A DNA stretch of 64,000 bases from Sphingobacterium sp. UT-1RO-CII-1 (GCF_026711005.1 NZ_JAPPVJ010000002.1:372001-436000); one strand, 5' to 3'. Positions 26,264-35,086 are shown, counted from the first letter of the stretch. Numbers and translations: made by a program. The notes: generated by a model from the sequence alone, not told the origin.

Positions 26264-26328
26264 GAAATGAGCAAGGCGAATGCTTTGGGTTTATTTGAAG
26301 CCACCCCTAATCAGGTATGACCGCAGGT

Positions 26329-26345
26329 AATCCCTCGCTCTCCGC
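26329..26345 (+). other. Attachment-core copy 3
   Basis: The third copy of the tRNA-Ser 3' end, directly ahead of the second 107-bp repeat. The accessory genes at 26.6-29.4 kb begin after it. Confidence 0.6.
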
Positions 26346-26348
26346 CAA

Positions 26349-26455
26349 AGAAACCTTCATCGAAAGATGGAGGTTTTTTGCGTTTAAGAGGGATGAGAAC
26401 CAGAAGGGATGGCCGGGGTTCGATCCGTAGGAGGTTCAGGACATGTGGTTGGGGG
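26349..26455 (+). repeat. Exact 107-bp direct repeat, copy 2
   Basis: Identical to 26033-26139. Identity over the whole length implies a recent duplication or a recent element insertion or excision. Confidence 0.9.
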
Positions 26456-26577
26456 ATCGAAATGGTCAATCTTATAAGTTTCGATATATCAAATATAGAT
26501 AAAAGGTAATAGAACAATAAGCGTGTTGTTTAGTCATCATCACGCTTATTGCTCAACTGTTTATTTCACTGATTAAT

Positions 26578-28284
26578 CTAGTTTGCAAAACCAGTTTCTT
26601 CATAAAAATTATTTATCAGTTCATTAGCAGCATCTATACAAAGATTGCAATTATCTGATATGGTATGTAGATCACTCCAATTTATATCTAATTTTGTATT
26701 AAGTTTAATGTCAAACGAAATCTCTATTAATAATTTCCATATACGGCGATTCTCTATTGTCTCATTTGGAAATATCTCAGCAGGAAACTTCCAAATTCCC
26801 GCACAAATATTAAATACATTTTTCAAAGAAAGCCTTTGTGGTTTATAGTCATAAAAGAACTCTAATAATCCAATAAAAACCTGTTCTAATGCCAGTCCAT
26901 ACACTACAGTTTTTGAAGCGTAATTATCTACCGCTCCAAAAGTATTAGCACCATTAAGATAGCTATTGACCCGTTCCATCCGTTCATCCCATGCGAGCTT
27001 TAGTTTATTATGTTTTTTGTCTGATATCGAATTAACATCTTCGTTCTTGAATGACCATACAATATTATTCCCTATTTGAAACACTAGATTTCCTTGCTCC
27101 AAGACTTTTCTAAAAAAGCGATGTCCTCTTTTTAGATGAATATTAACTTCTTTGATGCTATGTCCTAGTAATTGTACTGAATAGTCAGAATTCCCATTAA
27201 GAGTGCTTTGAAGCATAAACGACTCCTCACTAATATTTGACTCAGAGACCAATAATAGTATGTATTCAATAAAAGAATTATTCTGCTTTTCTTCTTCAAA
27301 GCCCTCTCGGCTTGTCTGTCTACTTCTAGAAGAAACGAGATAGGCTTGTTTGATATCCAAGGAAGTTGTAATTTTTACGAGTATTTCTGTTAAAAAAGGA
27401 TGATTCGGGTAATCCTTGAGCTTTACTTCGGCTACTTCAGAAGAAAGAGTTGATTCTAAATTTTTAGTAAAATTCTCTTTATCTAAAATTTTTAAATACT
27501 GACAAAAAAGCTGATCAGTCACGCTAATGAGGTTATTCATTTTGCTTTCAAGTAGATTAATATCCGTTTCTAGAACCTGAAACTTATCTTCATAACGAAC
27601 GGCGCAATATACCTCATTTAAGAGTGTTAGTAATTGATTGTCTTCTTTATTATTTTCACAAAACAAACTATTTAATGAGGTCGTCACCTTCCTTAAAGCT
27701 CTATGGTGGACTCTAATATTGTGACTTGGCTTTTCCTTTCCTAAAAACAGAATTTCCATACAACGAAAACGAAGCTCGAAGACTTGATGCATCATAAATG
27801 CTGCTAATGCGAAACTCTTTTTTTCTTTGTAAAAATAGAAGCCCTCTTTAAATTCATTAATCTTTAAATTCTCTCTATCAAAGATTCTTTGCAATGTTTT
27901 CTTATCTTGCTTTGGTGAAAAATTTTGGGGATATAGTTGATAAGAACAACTAGGGTTTTTAAATAGAAGCCTGCTAGGGTGACAAGCATCAAAGAAGAAA
28001 ATATCACCTTGAGATAATTTTTCTTTTACTGTTGTCGAAATAAAAGTTACATGATTGAAATTTACATAATCAACCATATCGATCTCAATTTGCGAATTAA
28101 CTTTTTGCAAATTTGCTGACTCCTTATTAGCGAGAAGTATAACGATTTCAAAATGCACTACACCTTCATCCTGAAAGTTATCTCTCTCTCGGATAAACAG
28201 ATAGTCAATTCTGTATTTTGAGATTAATCTCAACACAAGTTGATCTATCTTGCTTTGTTCTTCGGTGCAAATTAATGTTTCCAT
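26578..28284 (-). CDS. Protein with two tandem NTase-like plus HEPN units
   Basis: The 568-aa protein seems internally duplicated. Unit 1 is a degenerate nucleotidyltransferase-like region (about 15-125) with YLFIRERDNF and VHFEIVILLANKE, then a HEPN helical domain (about 150-270) with FALAAFMMHQVFELRFRCME and CAVRYEDKF. Unit 2 repeats this (about 295-400 with EYILLLVSESN, then about 430-560 with YGLALEQVFIGLLEFFYDY). The NTase catalytic GSxxxG...DxD motif is missing in both, and a canonical HEPN Rx4-6H ribonuclease motif is not clear. Such proteins relate to MNT-HEPN toxin-antitoxin genes. It is 7 bp downstream of the next gene, in an AT-rich island. Confidence 0.6.
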   Translation of the reverse strand: METLICTEEQSKIDQLVLRLISKYRIDYLFIRERDNFQDEGVVHFEIVILLANKESANLQKVNSQIEIDMVDYVNFNHVTFISTTVKEKLSQGDIFFFDACHPSRLLFKNPSCSYQLYPQNFSPKQDKKTLQRIFDRENLKINEFKEGFYFYKEKKSFALAAFMMHQVFELRFRCMEILFLGKEKPSHNIRVHHRALRKVTTSLNSLFCENNKEDNQLLTLLNEVYCAVRYEDKFQVLETDINLLESKMNNLISVTDQLFCQYLKILDKENFTKNLESTLSSEVAEVKLKDYPNHPFLTEILVKITTSLDIKQAYLVSSRSRQTSREGFEEEKQNNSFIEYILLLVSESNISEESFMLQSTLNGNSDYSVQLLGHSIKEVNIHLKRGHRFFRKVLEQGNLVFQIGNNIVWSFKNEDVNSISDKKHNKLKLAWDERMERVNSYLNGANTFGAVDNYASKTVVYGLALEQVFIGLLEFFYDYKPQRLSLKNVFNICAGIWKFPAEIFPNETIENRRIWKLLIEISFDIKLNTKLDINWSDLHTISDNCNLCIDAANELINNFYEETGFAN

Positions 28285-28291
28285 AGCTGCT

Positions 28292-29395
28292 TTAATAATT
28301 AACAGGTTTAAATTCTAAAAGATCAGCTATCTCAATTACACAGCAAAGAAAGTCTTGAATATCTTTATGTTCATCCTGATTATGCCAATTATTATCTAAA
28401 ATAGCTAATCTCCATTCCTCAATATCTTTCCGTCGATGGGCTAAATTTCTTTTTTCGAACTCTTCCTGCAGATATTTCAGCGGATTAATTAGTGCTTGTT
28501 TAGGAAGATGCTTTATCTGATTTCTATTCTTTTTCGGGATTTCCCATTTTTCGAAGCCTACATATCCAGGTTCTATTATGTAGTAGTCCCATAAGACTTC
28601 CATAACAAATTGCAATTCTTCCAGATAATATAATACATTTGCAGGATTACCATTACTCTTCCAGAAAAAATGAGAACATGATGTACTCTTTAAAAATTCT
28701 ATAATAGAAAGAAATTGGGTTTTATCGAAAGCTTCAAAAATATTCTCCACACTGTCGTAATAATTGAACTGAGTGATGTTATGATTCAATGCGAACTTCG
28801 TAAACCCTTCTAACTTCACCGTATCATTTTTTGATATTTTTCTCCCCTTTTCAGCTTGATAGATTTCATAAAGAGATATAATTAATTCATTAATTTCCTG
28901 AAAGCTAGAATAGGTAGACTCCTTTAATAAATCTTCAAAATCTAAACTTGTTGGCATTAAACCATGATAAAAAGTGTTATACAATTCAAAAGGTAAATCA
29001 AATCTATTATATTGTAAATAAGAATTGTTGAGGGTTTCGTAGGCCTTTATCAAGCTCCTCGCATGTTCATTGGTATCACATTCTTGTCCAGGCTTATAAC
29101 CTATTTTCACAGCTTTACCTATTGTTAGATAGGATGGACATATTCTGGAGATTATCCATCCAGTATCTAGGAGGCGTGCTAATTTTAGAAAATTCTCGTA
29201 CAGAACTCTAGGAGATTCATGAGTCATCCAATAGTTCGGTCTAAAAGCCATAGTCCAAAAATCCCAACACTCATCTATAGTTGTTTCTGGATTTGGCTGG
29301 CTTTCAAAAATACTTTGCAAAAAGCCGAATGGGTCTTTAATTTCTTCTATCCTTAAAAAACAGGGGGTGTAATCTGTAAAAGTTGCTCTAAACAT
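28292..29395 (-). CDS. Uncharacterised island protein
   Basis: The 367-aa protein is soluble, rich in aromatic residues (many Trp/Tyr), and mostly helical. It has no signal peptide, transmembrane segment or motif that I recognise. N-terminal MFRATFTDYTPCFLRIEEIK and the C-terminal DIQDFLCCVIEIADLLEF look like folded domain ends. It is the first gene of a two-gene unit: the NTase-HEPN gene follows after 7 bp. The pair may therefore act together, perhaps as antitoxin and toxin or as an abortive-infection pair. This is inference only. Confidence 0.5.
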   Translation of the reverse strand: MFRATFTDYTPCFLRIEEIKDPFGFLQSIFESQPNPETTIDECWDFWTMAFRPNYWMTHESPRVLYENFLKLARLLDTGWIISRICPSYLTIGKAVKIGYKPGQECDTNEHARSLIKAYETLNNSYLQYNRFDLPFELYNTFYHGLMPTSLDFEDLLKESTYSSFQEINELIISLYEIYQAEKGRKISKNDTVKLEGFTKFALNHNITQFNYYDSVENIFEAFDKTQFLSIIEFLKSTSCSHFFWKSNGNPANVLYYLEELQFVMEVLWDYYIIEPGYVGFEKWEIPKKNRNQIKHLPKQALINPLKYLQEEFEKRNLAHRRKDIEEWRLAILDNNWHNQDEHKDIQDFLCCVIEIADLLEFKPVNY

Positions 29396-29552
29396 GGCGT
29401 TATAATTTTTAGTTTACCCAAAGAACCTAACAATCATTCATGTACCGAACCACAATAATTTGTAACGCACCAATCCCACTAGTAAAAAACAAAAGCAAAT
29501 TTGTAAATTACCAAGGCTTAAGATTCTCGATAAACAAATGACAGAATATTAT

Positions 29553-29560
29553 TAACTTTG
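29553..29560 (+). promoter_or_regulatory. Promoter -7 box TAACTTTG directly before the XRE gene
   Basis: TAnnTTTG ends only 4 bp before the ATG at 29565. Transcription should therefore start at or within a base or two of the start codon, suggesting a leaderless mRNA. Confidence 0.5.
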
Positions 29561-29564
29561 AAGT

Positions 29565-29942
29565 ATGAGTAAGGAAAACAAGATCGGATCAAAAATTAGC
29601 CGCTTACGCGAATTACGCGGCATGAAACAAGAAGCATTGGCAACTGCATTAGGTGTAAGTCAGCAGACAGTATCCAATATAGAGCGCAGTGCTGAGGTAG
29701 AAGAAGACTTGTTGGCTCAGGTATCTCAGGTACTAGGTCTTACTCCAGATGCCTTACGTAATTTTGATGAAGATGCCGTGTTTAATATTATTAATAATAC
29801 ATTTCAAGACAGTAGCTCTAATAACAACAACTACCTCTGCACAATCAATCCTGTAGAAAAGATAATTGAGCTCTACGAGCGCCTTCTCGAAGCCGAAAAA
29901 TCAAAAGTAGAATTATTAGAAAGGTTATTAAAAGAAAGATAG
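29565..29942 (+). CDS. XRE-family helix-turn-helix regulator
   Basis: The 125-aa protein has an HTH_3 domain (about 8-65) with RLRELRGMKQEALATALGVS and QQTVSNIERS. A Q/N-rich linker (about 75-92) and a C-terminal coiled-coil, rich in LLEAEKSKVELLERLLK, likely form the dimer interface. The DNA target is unknown. This architecture is common in Bacteroidota outside phages. It lies on the opposite strand from the HEPN pair, 170 bp away, and could regulate it. Confidence 0.8.
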   Translation: MSKENKIGSKISRLRELRGMKQEALATALGVSQQTVSNIERSAEVEEDLLAQVSQVLGLTPDALRNFDEDAVFNIINNTFQDSSSNNNNYLCTINPVEKIIELYERLLEAEKSKVELLERLLKER

Positions 29943-30065
29943 CTTTCTGCTTATTACCGATAAAATTGTTACTGATTCAAAACTAGATAAAGAAAAGTTT
30001 AAAATATTCAACACCCTTAAGTGACCATTTTTGAAATAGTAGCTCTTTTGCTCCCTCTGGTATCC

Positions 30066-30094
30066 TTTGCTTTTGCTTCTTTTTCTTACCTTTG
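30066..30094 (+). promoter_or_regulatory. Promoter of the MFS gene
   Basis: TTTG at 30066-30069, 17-bp spacer, TACCTTTG at 30087-30094. This predicts a leader of about 130 nt before the ATG at 30233. Confidence 0.55.
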
Positions 30095-30148
30095 CAAAAA
30101 AAATATTATGTTTTTCTATTTAAAAATTAGCTAAATAAACTCACTGGC

Positions 30149-30214
30149 TCTTGTCTCACGATAAGAGATATACCTGTTATTGGAAACCATTGTCTGGTTT
30201 CTAGAAGAGTTTTA
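30149..30214 (+). promoter_or_regulatory. Structured leader of the MFS efflux gene
   Basis: Two short stem-loops lie between promoter and start: CTCTT...AAGAG (about 30149-30168) and GAAACC...GGTTTC (about 30183-30202). Drug-efflux leaders are often attenuators, but no leader peptide was identified. Function is inferred. Confidence 0.35.
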
Positions 30215-30232
30215 TTATCTAATATTTTTAAA

Positions 30233-31408
30233 ATGAAAAATCAAAAAAAGTCATTCATTTGGCTTATTATATTTCTTGTTGGGTTTCCGCAAATCAGTGA
30301 AACCATATACACCCCCTCGCTTTCCGAACTTGCGTCATATTATCAAGTCACGGGCAATCAGATTCAGCAAACCTTAAGTATCTATTTTGTTGGCTTCGCA
30401 ATTGGTGTCTTCCTATGGGGGATACTCTCTGATTTCATCGGACGTAAAATATCTATGCTGATCGGGATTGTAGTATACATCGTTGGTTCATTTCTATGCC
30501 TACATGCAGTCGATTTCCAGGCCTTGCTCTTAGCACGGCTTATCCAAGCTTTAGGTGCTGCCGTAGGATCTAATGTCAGCCAGACCATCCTTCGTGACAC
30601 CTATAGTGACAAAGAGCGTATTTCGGTTTTTAGTAAAATATCGGCTGTACTCGCTTTCTCTCCTGCGATCGGTCCGCTACTCGGTAGCGTAGTTGCTTCC
30701 ATATGGGACATCTCTATGTTATTCAAGCTCTTAATTCTAATAGGAAGTATAGCCCTACTTTGGTCAATCAGCAGCTTAGAAGAAACCTTGGACTTTCGAG
30801 CGAAGCCACATTACAACTTAAAAAATATTGCTGGCAACATACTTGCTGACCGGACTTTTTGGGTATTGGGTGGACTTATCGGAACAATAAATGGTATTAT
30901 CTTCAGTTACTATGGAGAAGCGCCATTTATTTTTATAGAGCAGCTGGACTTCTCCCTTATTGAATATGGAAGTATAGGCTTTTTGGTAGCACTGGCTAGC
31001 TTCTGTGGGGCTAGGTTCTGTAGGACCATCAGTACAAAACACGCCAATCAATACGTTCTTAATATAGGAAATTTCGTCTTTTTATTGGGGATCTGCATCT
31101 ATTTGTTAGATGTCTTTTTTCTCTCGGAATGGCCATTGGCATTCATCATGATCTTACTATTATCGATTTTTGTGATGATGTTTGGTATTACCTGCATGCT
31201 TCCTATTTGCCTAAGCAATGCTTTGATGCATCATAAGGCTTATCTAGGTATAGCGGGCGCTGTTTTAGGTCTTTATTACTACGCTATAGTAGGTGGCATT
31301 ACCTGGTTAACAAGTTATTTCCACAGCTCATCATTCCTGACCTTCCCGTTACTGCTTTTGTTCTGGTTTGTGATCAATAGTGGGCTAATAGCATTGAACA
31401 GAAAATAA
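30233..31408 (+). CDS. Bcr/CflA-type MFS multidrug transporter
   Basis: The 391-aa protein has 12 hydrophobic segments. Family motifs include the opening ETIYTPSLSELASYYQVTG, motif A GILSDFIGRKISMLIG between helices 2 and 3, and motif C-like ARLIQALGAAVGSNV and SPAIGPLLGSVV. Bcr/CflA pumps export bicyclomycin, chloramphenicol and sulfonamides by proton antiport. The closeness of a chloramphenicol acetyltransferase is suggestive. It ends in a strong terminator at 31422-31466. Confidence 0.85.
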   Translation: MKNQKKSFIWLIIFLVGFPQISETIYTPSLSELASYYQVTGNQIQQTLSIYFVGFAIGVFLWGILSDFIGRKISMLIGIVVYIVGSFLCLHAVDFQALLLARLIQALGAAVGSNVSQTILRDTYSDKERISVFSKISAVLAFSPAIGPLLGSVVASIWDISMLFKLLILIGSIALLWSISSLEETLDFRAKPHYNLKNIAGNILADRTFWVLGGLIGTINGIIFSYYGEAPFIFIEQLDFSLIEYGSIGFLVALASFCGARFCRTISTKHANQYVLNIGNFVFLLGICIYLLDVFFLSEWPLAFIMILLLSIFVMMFGITCMLPICLSNALMHHKAYLGIAGAVLGLYYYAIVGGITWLTSYFHSSSFLTFPLLLLFWFVINSGLIALNRK

Positions 31409-31421
31409 AAACCATTATGAT

Positions 31422-31466
31422 CAGCATAGAGTCGTTCTCTCGAAAAGAATGACTCTATGCTGTTTA
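31422..31466 (+). terminator. Strong terminator after the MFS gene
   Basis: A 12-bp perfect stem CAGCATAGAGTC / GACTCTATGCTG with further pairing inside the loop (TTCT/AGAA), then TTTATTC. Confidence 0.8.
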
Positions 31467-31476
31467 TTCATCTATG

Positions 31477-31590
31477 CTATTTTGCGTATCGCTTTAGCAT
31501 TTCGGTGTTGGTTAACTCCTCAAAATCCTTGATTACTATACGTTGCTCCATTTTATCACTTGCTATTTTATGTTCAGGTTTTTCAAACCT
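31477..31590 (-). pseudogene. Possible gene-end remnant
   Basis: A 38-codon minus-strand frame reads EKPEHKIASDKMEQRIVIKD, then FEELTNTEMLKRYAK before a stop at 31477-31479. Composition looks protein-like, but a stop closes it upstream and there is no proper start except an internal ATG giving 24 residues. I do not recognise the family. Confidence 0.25.
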
Positions 31591-31676
31591 ACATTAATTC
31601 CCCTTTACCCCCATATAATTTCTTCGAAATAGTAAAAGTGTACACTGTAGTGAACATCTGGATGTTTAAGGAACAA

Positions 31677-32099
31677 TTAGAGTTGCATATGCAGAATCGG
31701 ATAGGCTTTGCCCTGTCCATCTCGTTCGGATCTCCCAACCGTATGGAACCCGACATGTTCGTAAAAACCTACGGCTTGCCCATTCTGCTCATTAACATCC
31801 ACTTTTACTACATCTAGCTTGGCTATACCATACGCTATCAACTTCCGGCCTATTCCCTTGCCCCGGGAGTCATCATGGATAAACAACATCTCCAAGCAAC
31901 CATCTGCTACTCCCATGAATCCCTGCAAGCCCGCTTCGTCCTCAACACCGTACAATGTCACATAACCGAAATAAACTGGTAATTGTTCTTTATAAAATAC
32001 AAAATCTTCTTCTTTCAGAAAATCATGGGTATGCTGCACTGCACTAATCCATATTTCTATCAACCGTGGGTAATCCGCCTTTTCTATTTTTCTAATCAT
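31677..32099 (-). CDS. GNAT-family N-acetyltransferase
   Basis: The 140-aa protein has a GNAT fold with the acetyl-CoA-binding motif A DDSRGKGIGRKLIAYGI and the motif B region VNEQNGQAVGFYEHVGF. It begins MIRKIEKADYPRLIEIWISA, a typical first strand and helix. Several close relatives acetylate small molecules or antibiotics, but the substrate cannot be read from sequence. It is 59 bp downstream of a Crp-family regulator on the same strand, so the two may be co-transcribed. Confidence 0.8.
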   Translation of the reverse strand: MIRKIEKADYPRLIEIWISAVQHTHDFLKEEDFVFYKEQLPVYFGYVTLYGVEDEAGLQGFMGVADGCLEMLFIHDDSRGKGIGRKLIAYGIAKLDVVKVDVNEQNGQAVGFYEHVGFHTVGRSERDGQGKAYPILHMQL

Positions 32100-32158
32100 A
32101 ACTATTCATTAAGAGCTACAAAAGTCGCTACTTCATCACTATAAACACTGAACCTGGG

Positions 32159-32737
32159 TTAAAAAATTCGTTTACGTATTCTGCTTAATGCCTGTGGTGT
32201 AATTCCTAAATAGGAGGCAATGTCTTTTAAAGGAATGCTATTGAAAACAGGCCCATACTCTTCCATCATATAGAGATAATACTGCTCTGGCGAATATTTA
32301 ATTAAGTCAATATTTCTCTTTAACAATCGACTTAGTAGCCTCGCAGTTAAATCGCCAAATGTTATTTTCAAAGGAGGAATAGCTGCATATAGATCATTAA
32401 CTTTTTCCGTATTGATTCGATAAATAACACTATCAACCAAAAGCTGCACATTGAATTCCGATTTTTCCTGTAGTGTAAAGGATATATTAGACATAGAGAA
32501 TGTACCTGCTTTACAGAACCAGAATGTCTGTTCTTCTCCTTCATGATTTAACGTCCAACATCGCGCAATACCGTCAGCAATAAAATAACTATAACGCTCC
32601 ACCTCACCTTCCTGAATAAGGAAGGTATTCCTCTTAAGGGACATTTTTTCAAAAAAAGAGTCAAACAAACGGGATTGCTCAGGATTGATAGTACCGAGCC
32701 CCATATGAAACTCTTCAAATAGTTTTTCTAGAAGCAT
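32159..32737 (-). CDS. Crp/Fnr-family transcriptional regulator
   Basis: The 192-aa protein has a cyclic-nucleotide-binding-like beta-roll (about 25-115) with RNTFLIQEGEVERYSYFIAD. At the C-terminus there is a winged HTH containing IPLKDIASYLGITPQALSRI. No Cys cluster for an iron-sulfur centre is evident. The cNMP phosphate cassette is poorly conserved, as is usual for Bacteroidota members. Ligand unknown. It is divergent from the chloramphenicol acetyltransferase gene with 133 bp between them. Confidence 0.8.
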   Translation of the reverse strand: MLLEKLFEEFHMGLGTINPEQSRLFDSFFEKMSLKRNTFLIQEGEVERYSYFIADGIARCWTLNHEGEEQTFWFCKAGTFSMSNISFTLQEKSEFNVQLLVDSVIYRINTEKVNDLYAAIPPLKITFGDLTARLLSRLLKRNIDLIKYSPEQYYLYMMEEYGPVFNSIPLKDIASYLGITPQALSRIRKRIF

Positions 32738-32870
32738 ACCAAACTATATCTAAAAACAAAACTAATGACAAATCGATCTAATCCCTAAAAAAATAGTCCC
32801 TTAATCCAACATCTTTAAACCAAAAAGACAGTAAATAGCAAAAAAAACCGATATTGTCTCAAAAAAAGAA

Positions 32871-33524
32871 ATGGAAGCAATTTTCACGAAAGTCTCTAGC
32901 GATTGGAAAAGAAAACCGTATTTCGATTATTTCTACTATACAATCAAGACGAAATATAATATAACCCACCACCTGGACATTACTACCTTTCTTTCTGAAA
33001 TCAAGCGTAATGGTTTCAAGTTTTACCCTTCATTTTTATTTGTCATCATGAAGGCTATCAACCAAAATGAGGCATTTAGGATGAGTTTTAATGAAGAGGG
33101 AGATCTGGGAATCTGGAACTATGTAAATCCATCTTATACCATCTTTCACGACGATGACAAGACATTCTCAGATGTATGGAGTTATTACAAGTCTAACTTC
33201 CGTGAATTTTATCAGGAGGTAACAAGTGATATCGAAAAATACAAAAACGTCAAAAAGATTAAGGCGAGAGAAGGTAGACCTGCGAATTTCTGTCCGCTAT
33301 CCGTACTTCCCTGGTTGAGTTTTGAAAGCTTCAGTCAGGATACCTATCAGGAGAGCAACCTCCTCTTCCCTATCATACGTTTTGGAAAGTATTATGAGCG
33401 GGATGGCAGACACTTTATCCCTGTTTCCGTATTCGTCAACCATGCTGTAGCCGACGGCTACCACACCTCAAAGTTGATAAACGACATCGAAGAACTGGGT
33501 AATACTATCAACAGGTGGATCTAG
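32871..33524 (+). CDS. catA: Type A chloramphenicol O-acetyltransferase
   Basis: CAT acetylates the 3-hydroxyl of chloramphenicol with acetyl-CoA. The 217-aa length and the motifs match: YPSFLFVIMKAINQ and the C-terminal active site NHAVADGYH, with catalytic His191 and a conserved Asp-Gly pair. Classical enzymes read HHAVCDGFH, so the first His is Asn190 and the Cys is Ala here. The deviation leaves the catalytic His in place, but activity on the drug is untested. It sits among other detoxification-type genes. Confidence 0.8.
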   Translation: MEAIFTKVSSDWKRKPYFDYFYYTIKTKYNITHHLDITTFLSEIKRNGFKFYPSFLFVIMKAINQNEAFRMSFNEEGDLGIWNYVNPSYTIFHDDDKTFSDVWSYYKSNFREFYQEVTSDIEKYKNVKKIKAREGRPANFCPLSVLPWLSFESFSQDTYQESNLLFPIIRFGKYYERDGRHFIPVSVFVNHAVADGYHTSKLINDIEELGNTINRWI

Positions 33525-33604
33525 GCACCACAGAAGAAAGCAAACATTCTAGATAATAATTATATATTTAGCACTGTATTAAAAAAGTAAGATGTATAAA
33601 AAGT

Positions 33605-34276
33605 ATGAATGATAAACAAAATAAAAACGCTATGAAAGAGCTTGCTTCGCAGCTCCGTTGTCCTTCTGGACATCAGGCAGAAGCGATTGCAGACAACATG
33701 TCTGTCTCTAACCATACGATGATAGAAGAAACTATTCAAGCTTTAACCTTAGAAGATAAAAGTATCGTGTTAGAAATAGGCTTTGGCAATGGTCAACATA
33801 TTTCTCAAATCTTAGATGTGTCTTCTTCTATAAAATACCATGGCGTCGAAATATCCGAAGCCATGTTAAATCTTGCTATCAGTAATAACCAAGCAGCAGT
33901 TAATACTCATCAGGCTTTTTTCAAAAAGGTAGAAGGCAATGGTCTCCTTCCTTTCTCCGACAATCATTTTACGCATATTTTCTCTGTAAACACCTTGTAT
34001 TTCTGGCCTGACATTGAATTTTCACTGCGAGAAATACACCGTACATTACAAGAAGAAGGCCAGTTGGTACTCACTTTCGTAGAAAAGGAATTTGGGACCA
34101 AACTACCTTTCACACAACATGGCTTTTCACTATATACAGATGATGAACTAGCGGAGCACCTACACGAGATAGGTTTTGAAGGTATACAATCGATGACTTA
34201 TACCGATGATACAATCAGTAAAGATGGTACACCCGTAAAACGCACTTTTTTAATTGTACATGCGGTAAAAGGTTAA
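33605..34276 (+). CDS. Class I SAM-dependent methyltransferase
   Basis: The 223-aa protein has the SAM-binding motif I VLEIGFGNGQHIS near residue 57 and a Methyltransf_11-like core, including GVEISEAMLNLA and LREIHRTLQEEGQLVLTF. It has no membrane segments. The substrate is unknown; small molecules or lipids are usual for this group. It lies 80 bp after the CAT gene and is probably an independent unit. Confidence 0.75.
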   Translation: MNDKQNKNAMKELASQLRCPSGHQAEAIADNMSVSNHTMIEETIQALTLEDKSIVLEIGFGNGQHISQILDVSSSIKYHGVEISEAMLNLAISNNQAAVNTHQAFFKKVEGNGLLPFSDNHFTHIFSVNTLYFWPDIEFSLREIHRTLQEEGQLVLTFVEKEFGTKLPFTQHGFSLYTDDELAEHLHEIGFEGIQSMTYTDDTISKDGTPVKRTFLIVHAVKG

Positions 34277-34554
34277 AAAACTTTGGTAAGCATCTAATGC
34301 TGAAATAACTAAACATTAATCGACAGCCGATTTCTAGAAAAACAAAAAGATATTCCTTTTTTGAGAGGTATAGCATAGTCATACCCATATCTGCAGTAAA
34401 AAAAAGTAATATTCCACCCTAATTGGGCTAATAGAAACTAATAAAGGCCGTCCTCTCAGAGAGAATTAAATACAGAATATAATTCTTGTCATATGGCAAG
34501 GATTATAAATTCTCAAGCTCCTATCTTTACACTCATTTCAAACTCATAAAAGAC

Positions 34555-34959
34555 ATGGTTGACTCGTCAGGTAATAAACAACATATGGATCAAAAATTTG
34601 AAGCAGGAATCAATTTTGCTATTAAAATTCCTAAAAGCAACTATGAGAAAACTGTAGCTTTTTACAGAGATATCCTGAAGTTTGATGTTTCAGAAAAATC
34701 AATAAACAATCCTACTGTCTCCAGAACTCATAAAGTAAAGTTTGGAAATAATATTATTTGGTTAGACTGTGTTGATAACTATACACATGCTGAAATCTGG
34801 TTACAACTGACAGTGCCTAATGTATCAGAAGCAACAGATTATTTACTGTCGCATGGCATAAAAAACTGTGACGAATTGGAAGTCATACCAGACAATATGC
34901 ACTGGATACAAGATCCAGCAGGTATAGTTTTTAATTTACAAAGTATCGAAAGAAAATAA
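34555..34959 (+). CDS. VOC-superfamily (glyoxalase/bleomycin-resistance-like) protein
   Basis: The 134-aa protein shows the paired beta-alpha-beta-beta-beta modules of the VOC superfamily: FAIKIPKSNYEKTVAFYRDI, then WIQDPAGIVFNLQ at the end. Metal ligands of the glyoxalase type are not obvious, so binding without catalysis, as in drug-sequestering members, is possible. The frame extends upstream to a TTG at 34486, but ATG at 34555 or 34585 is more plausible. Confidence 0.65.
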   Translation: MVDSSGNKQHMDQKFEAGINFAIKIPKSNYEKTVAFYRDILKFDVSEKSINNPTVSRTHKVKFGNNIIWLDCVDNYTHAEIWLQLTVPNVSEATDYLLSHGIKNCDELEVIPDNMHWIQDPAGIVFNLQSIERK

Positions 34960-34961
34960 AA

Positions 34962-35086
34962 TCAATATAGACCTCGAAGATGATGAGCAGATCCTACGCA
35001 TTGAAGCTCATGACATGCATATAGAGACTAAGCAAATCGTCAAATTAATGCGAAATTTAGGCTATCAATGCACACGTTTCCACTAA
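34962..35086 (+). pseudogene. C-terminal remnant of a small HMA-like protein
   Basis: A frame right after the VOC stop reads INIDLEDDEQILRIEAHDMH, then KQIVKLMRNLGYQC before the stop 35084-35086. Similar tails end short heavy-metal-associated-like proteins of Bacteroidota, which have the pattern DLEDxDxILRIE...G(Y/F)xC. No start precedes it, so it is a truncated gene. It lies next to the arsenic locus. Confidence 0.4.

Noticed and set aside
31560..31817. 85-codon plus-strand frame
   Set aside because: It mostly overlaps the GNAT gene in antisense and has no family resemblance.
34486..34554. N-terminal extension of the VOC protein from TTG
   Set aside because: The extra residues do not fit the VOC fold and there are ATG codons closer to the first conserved strand.
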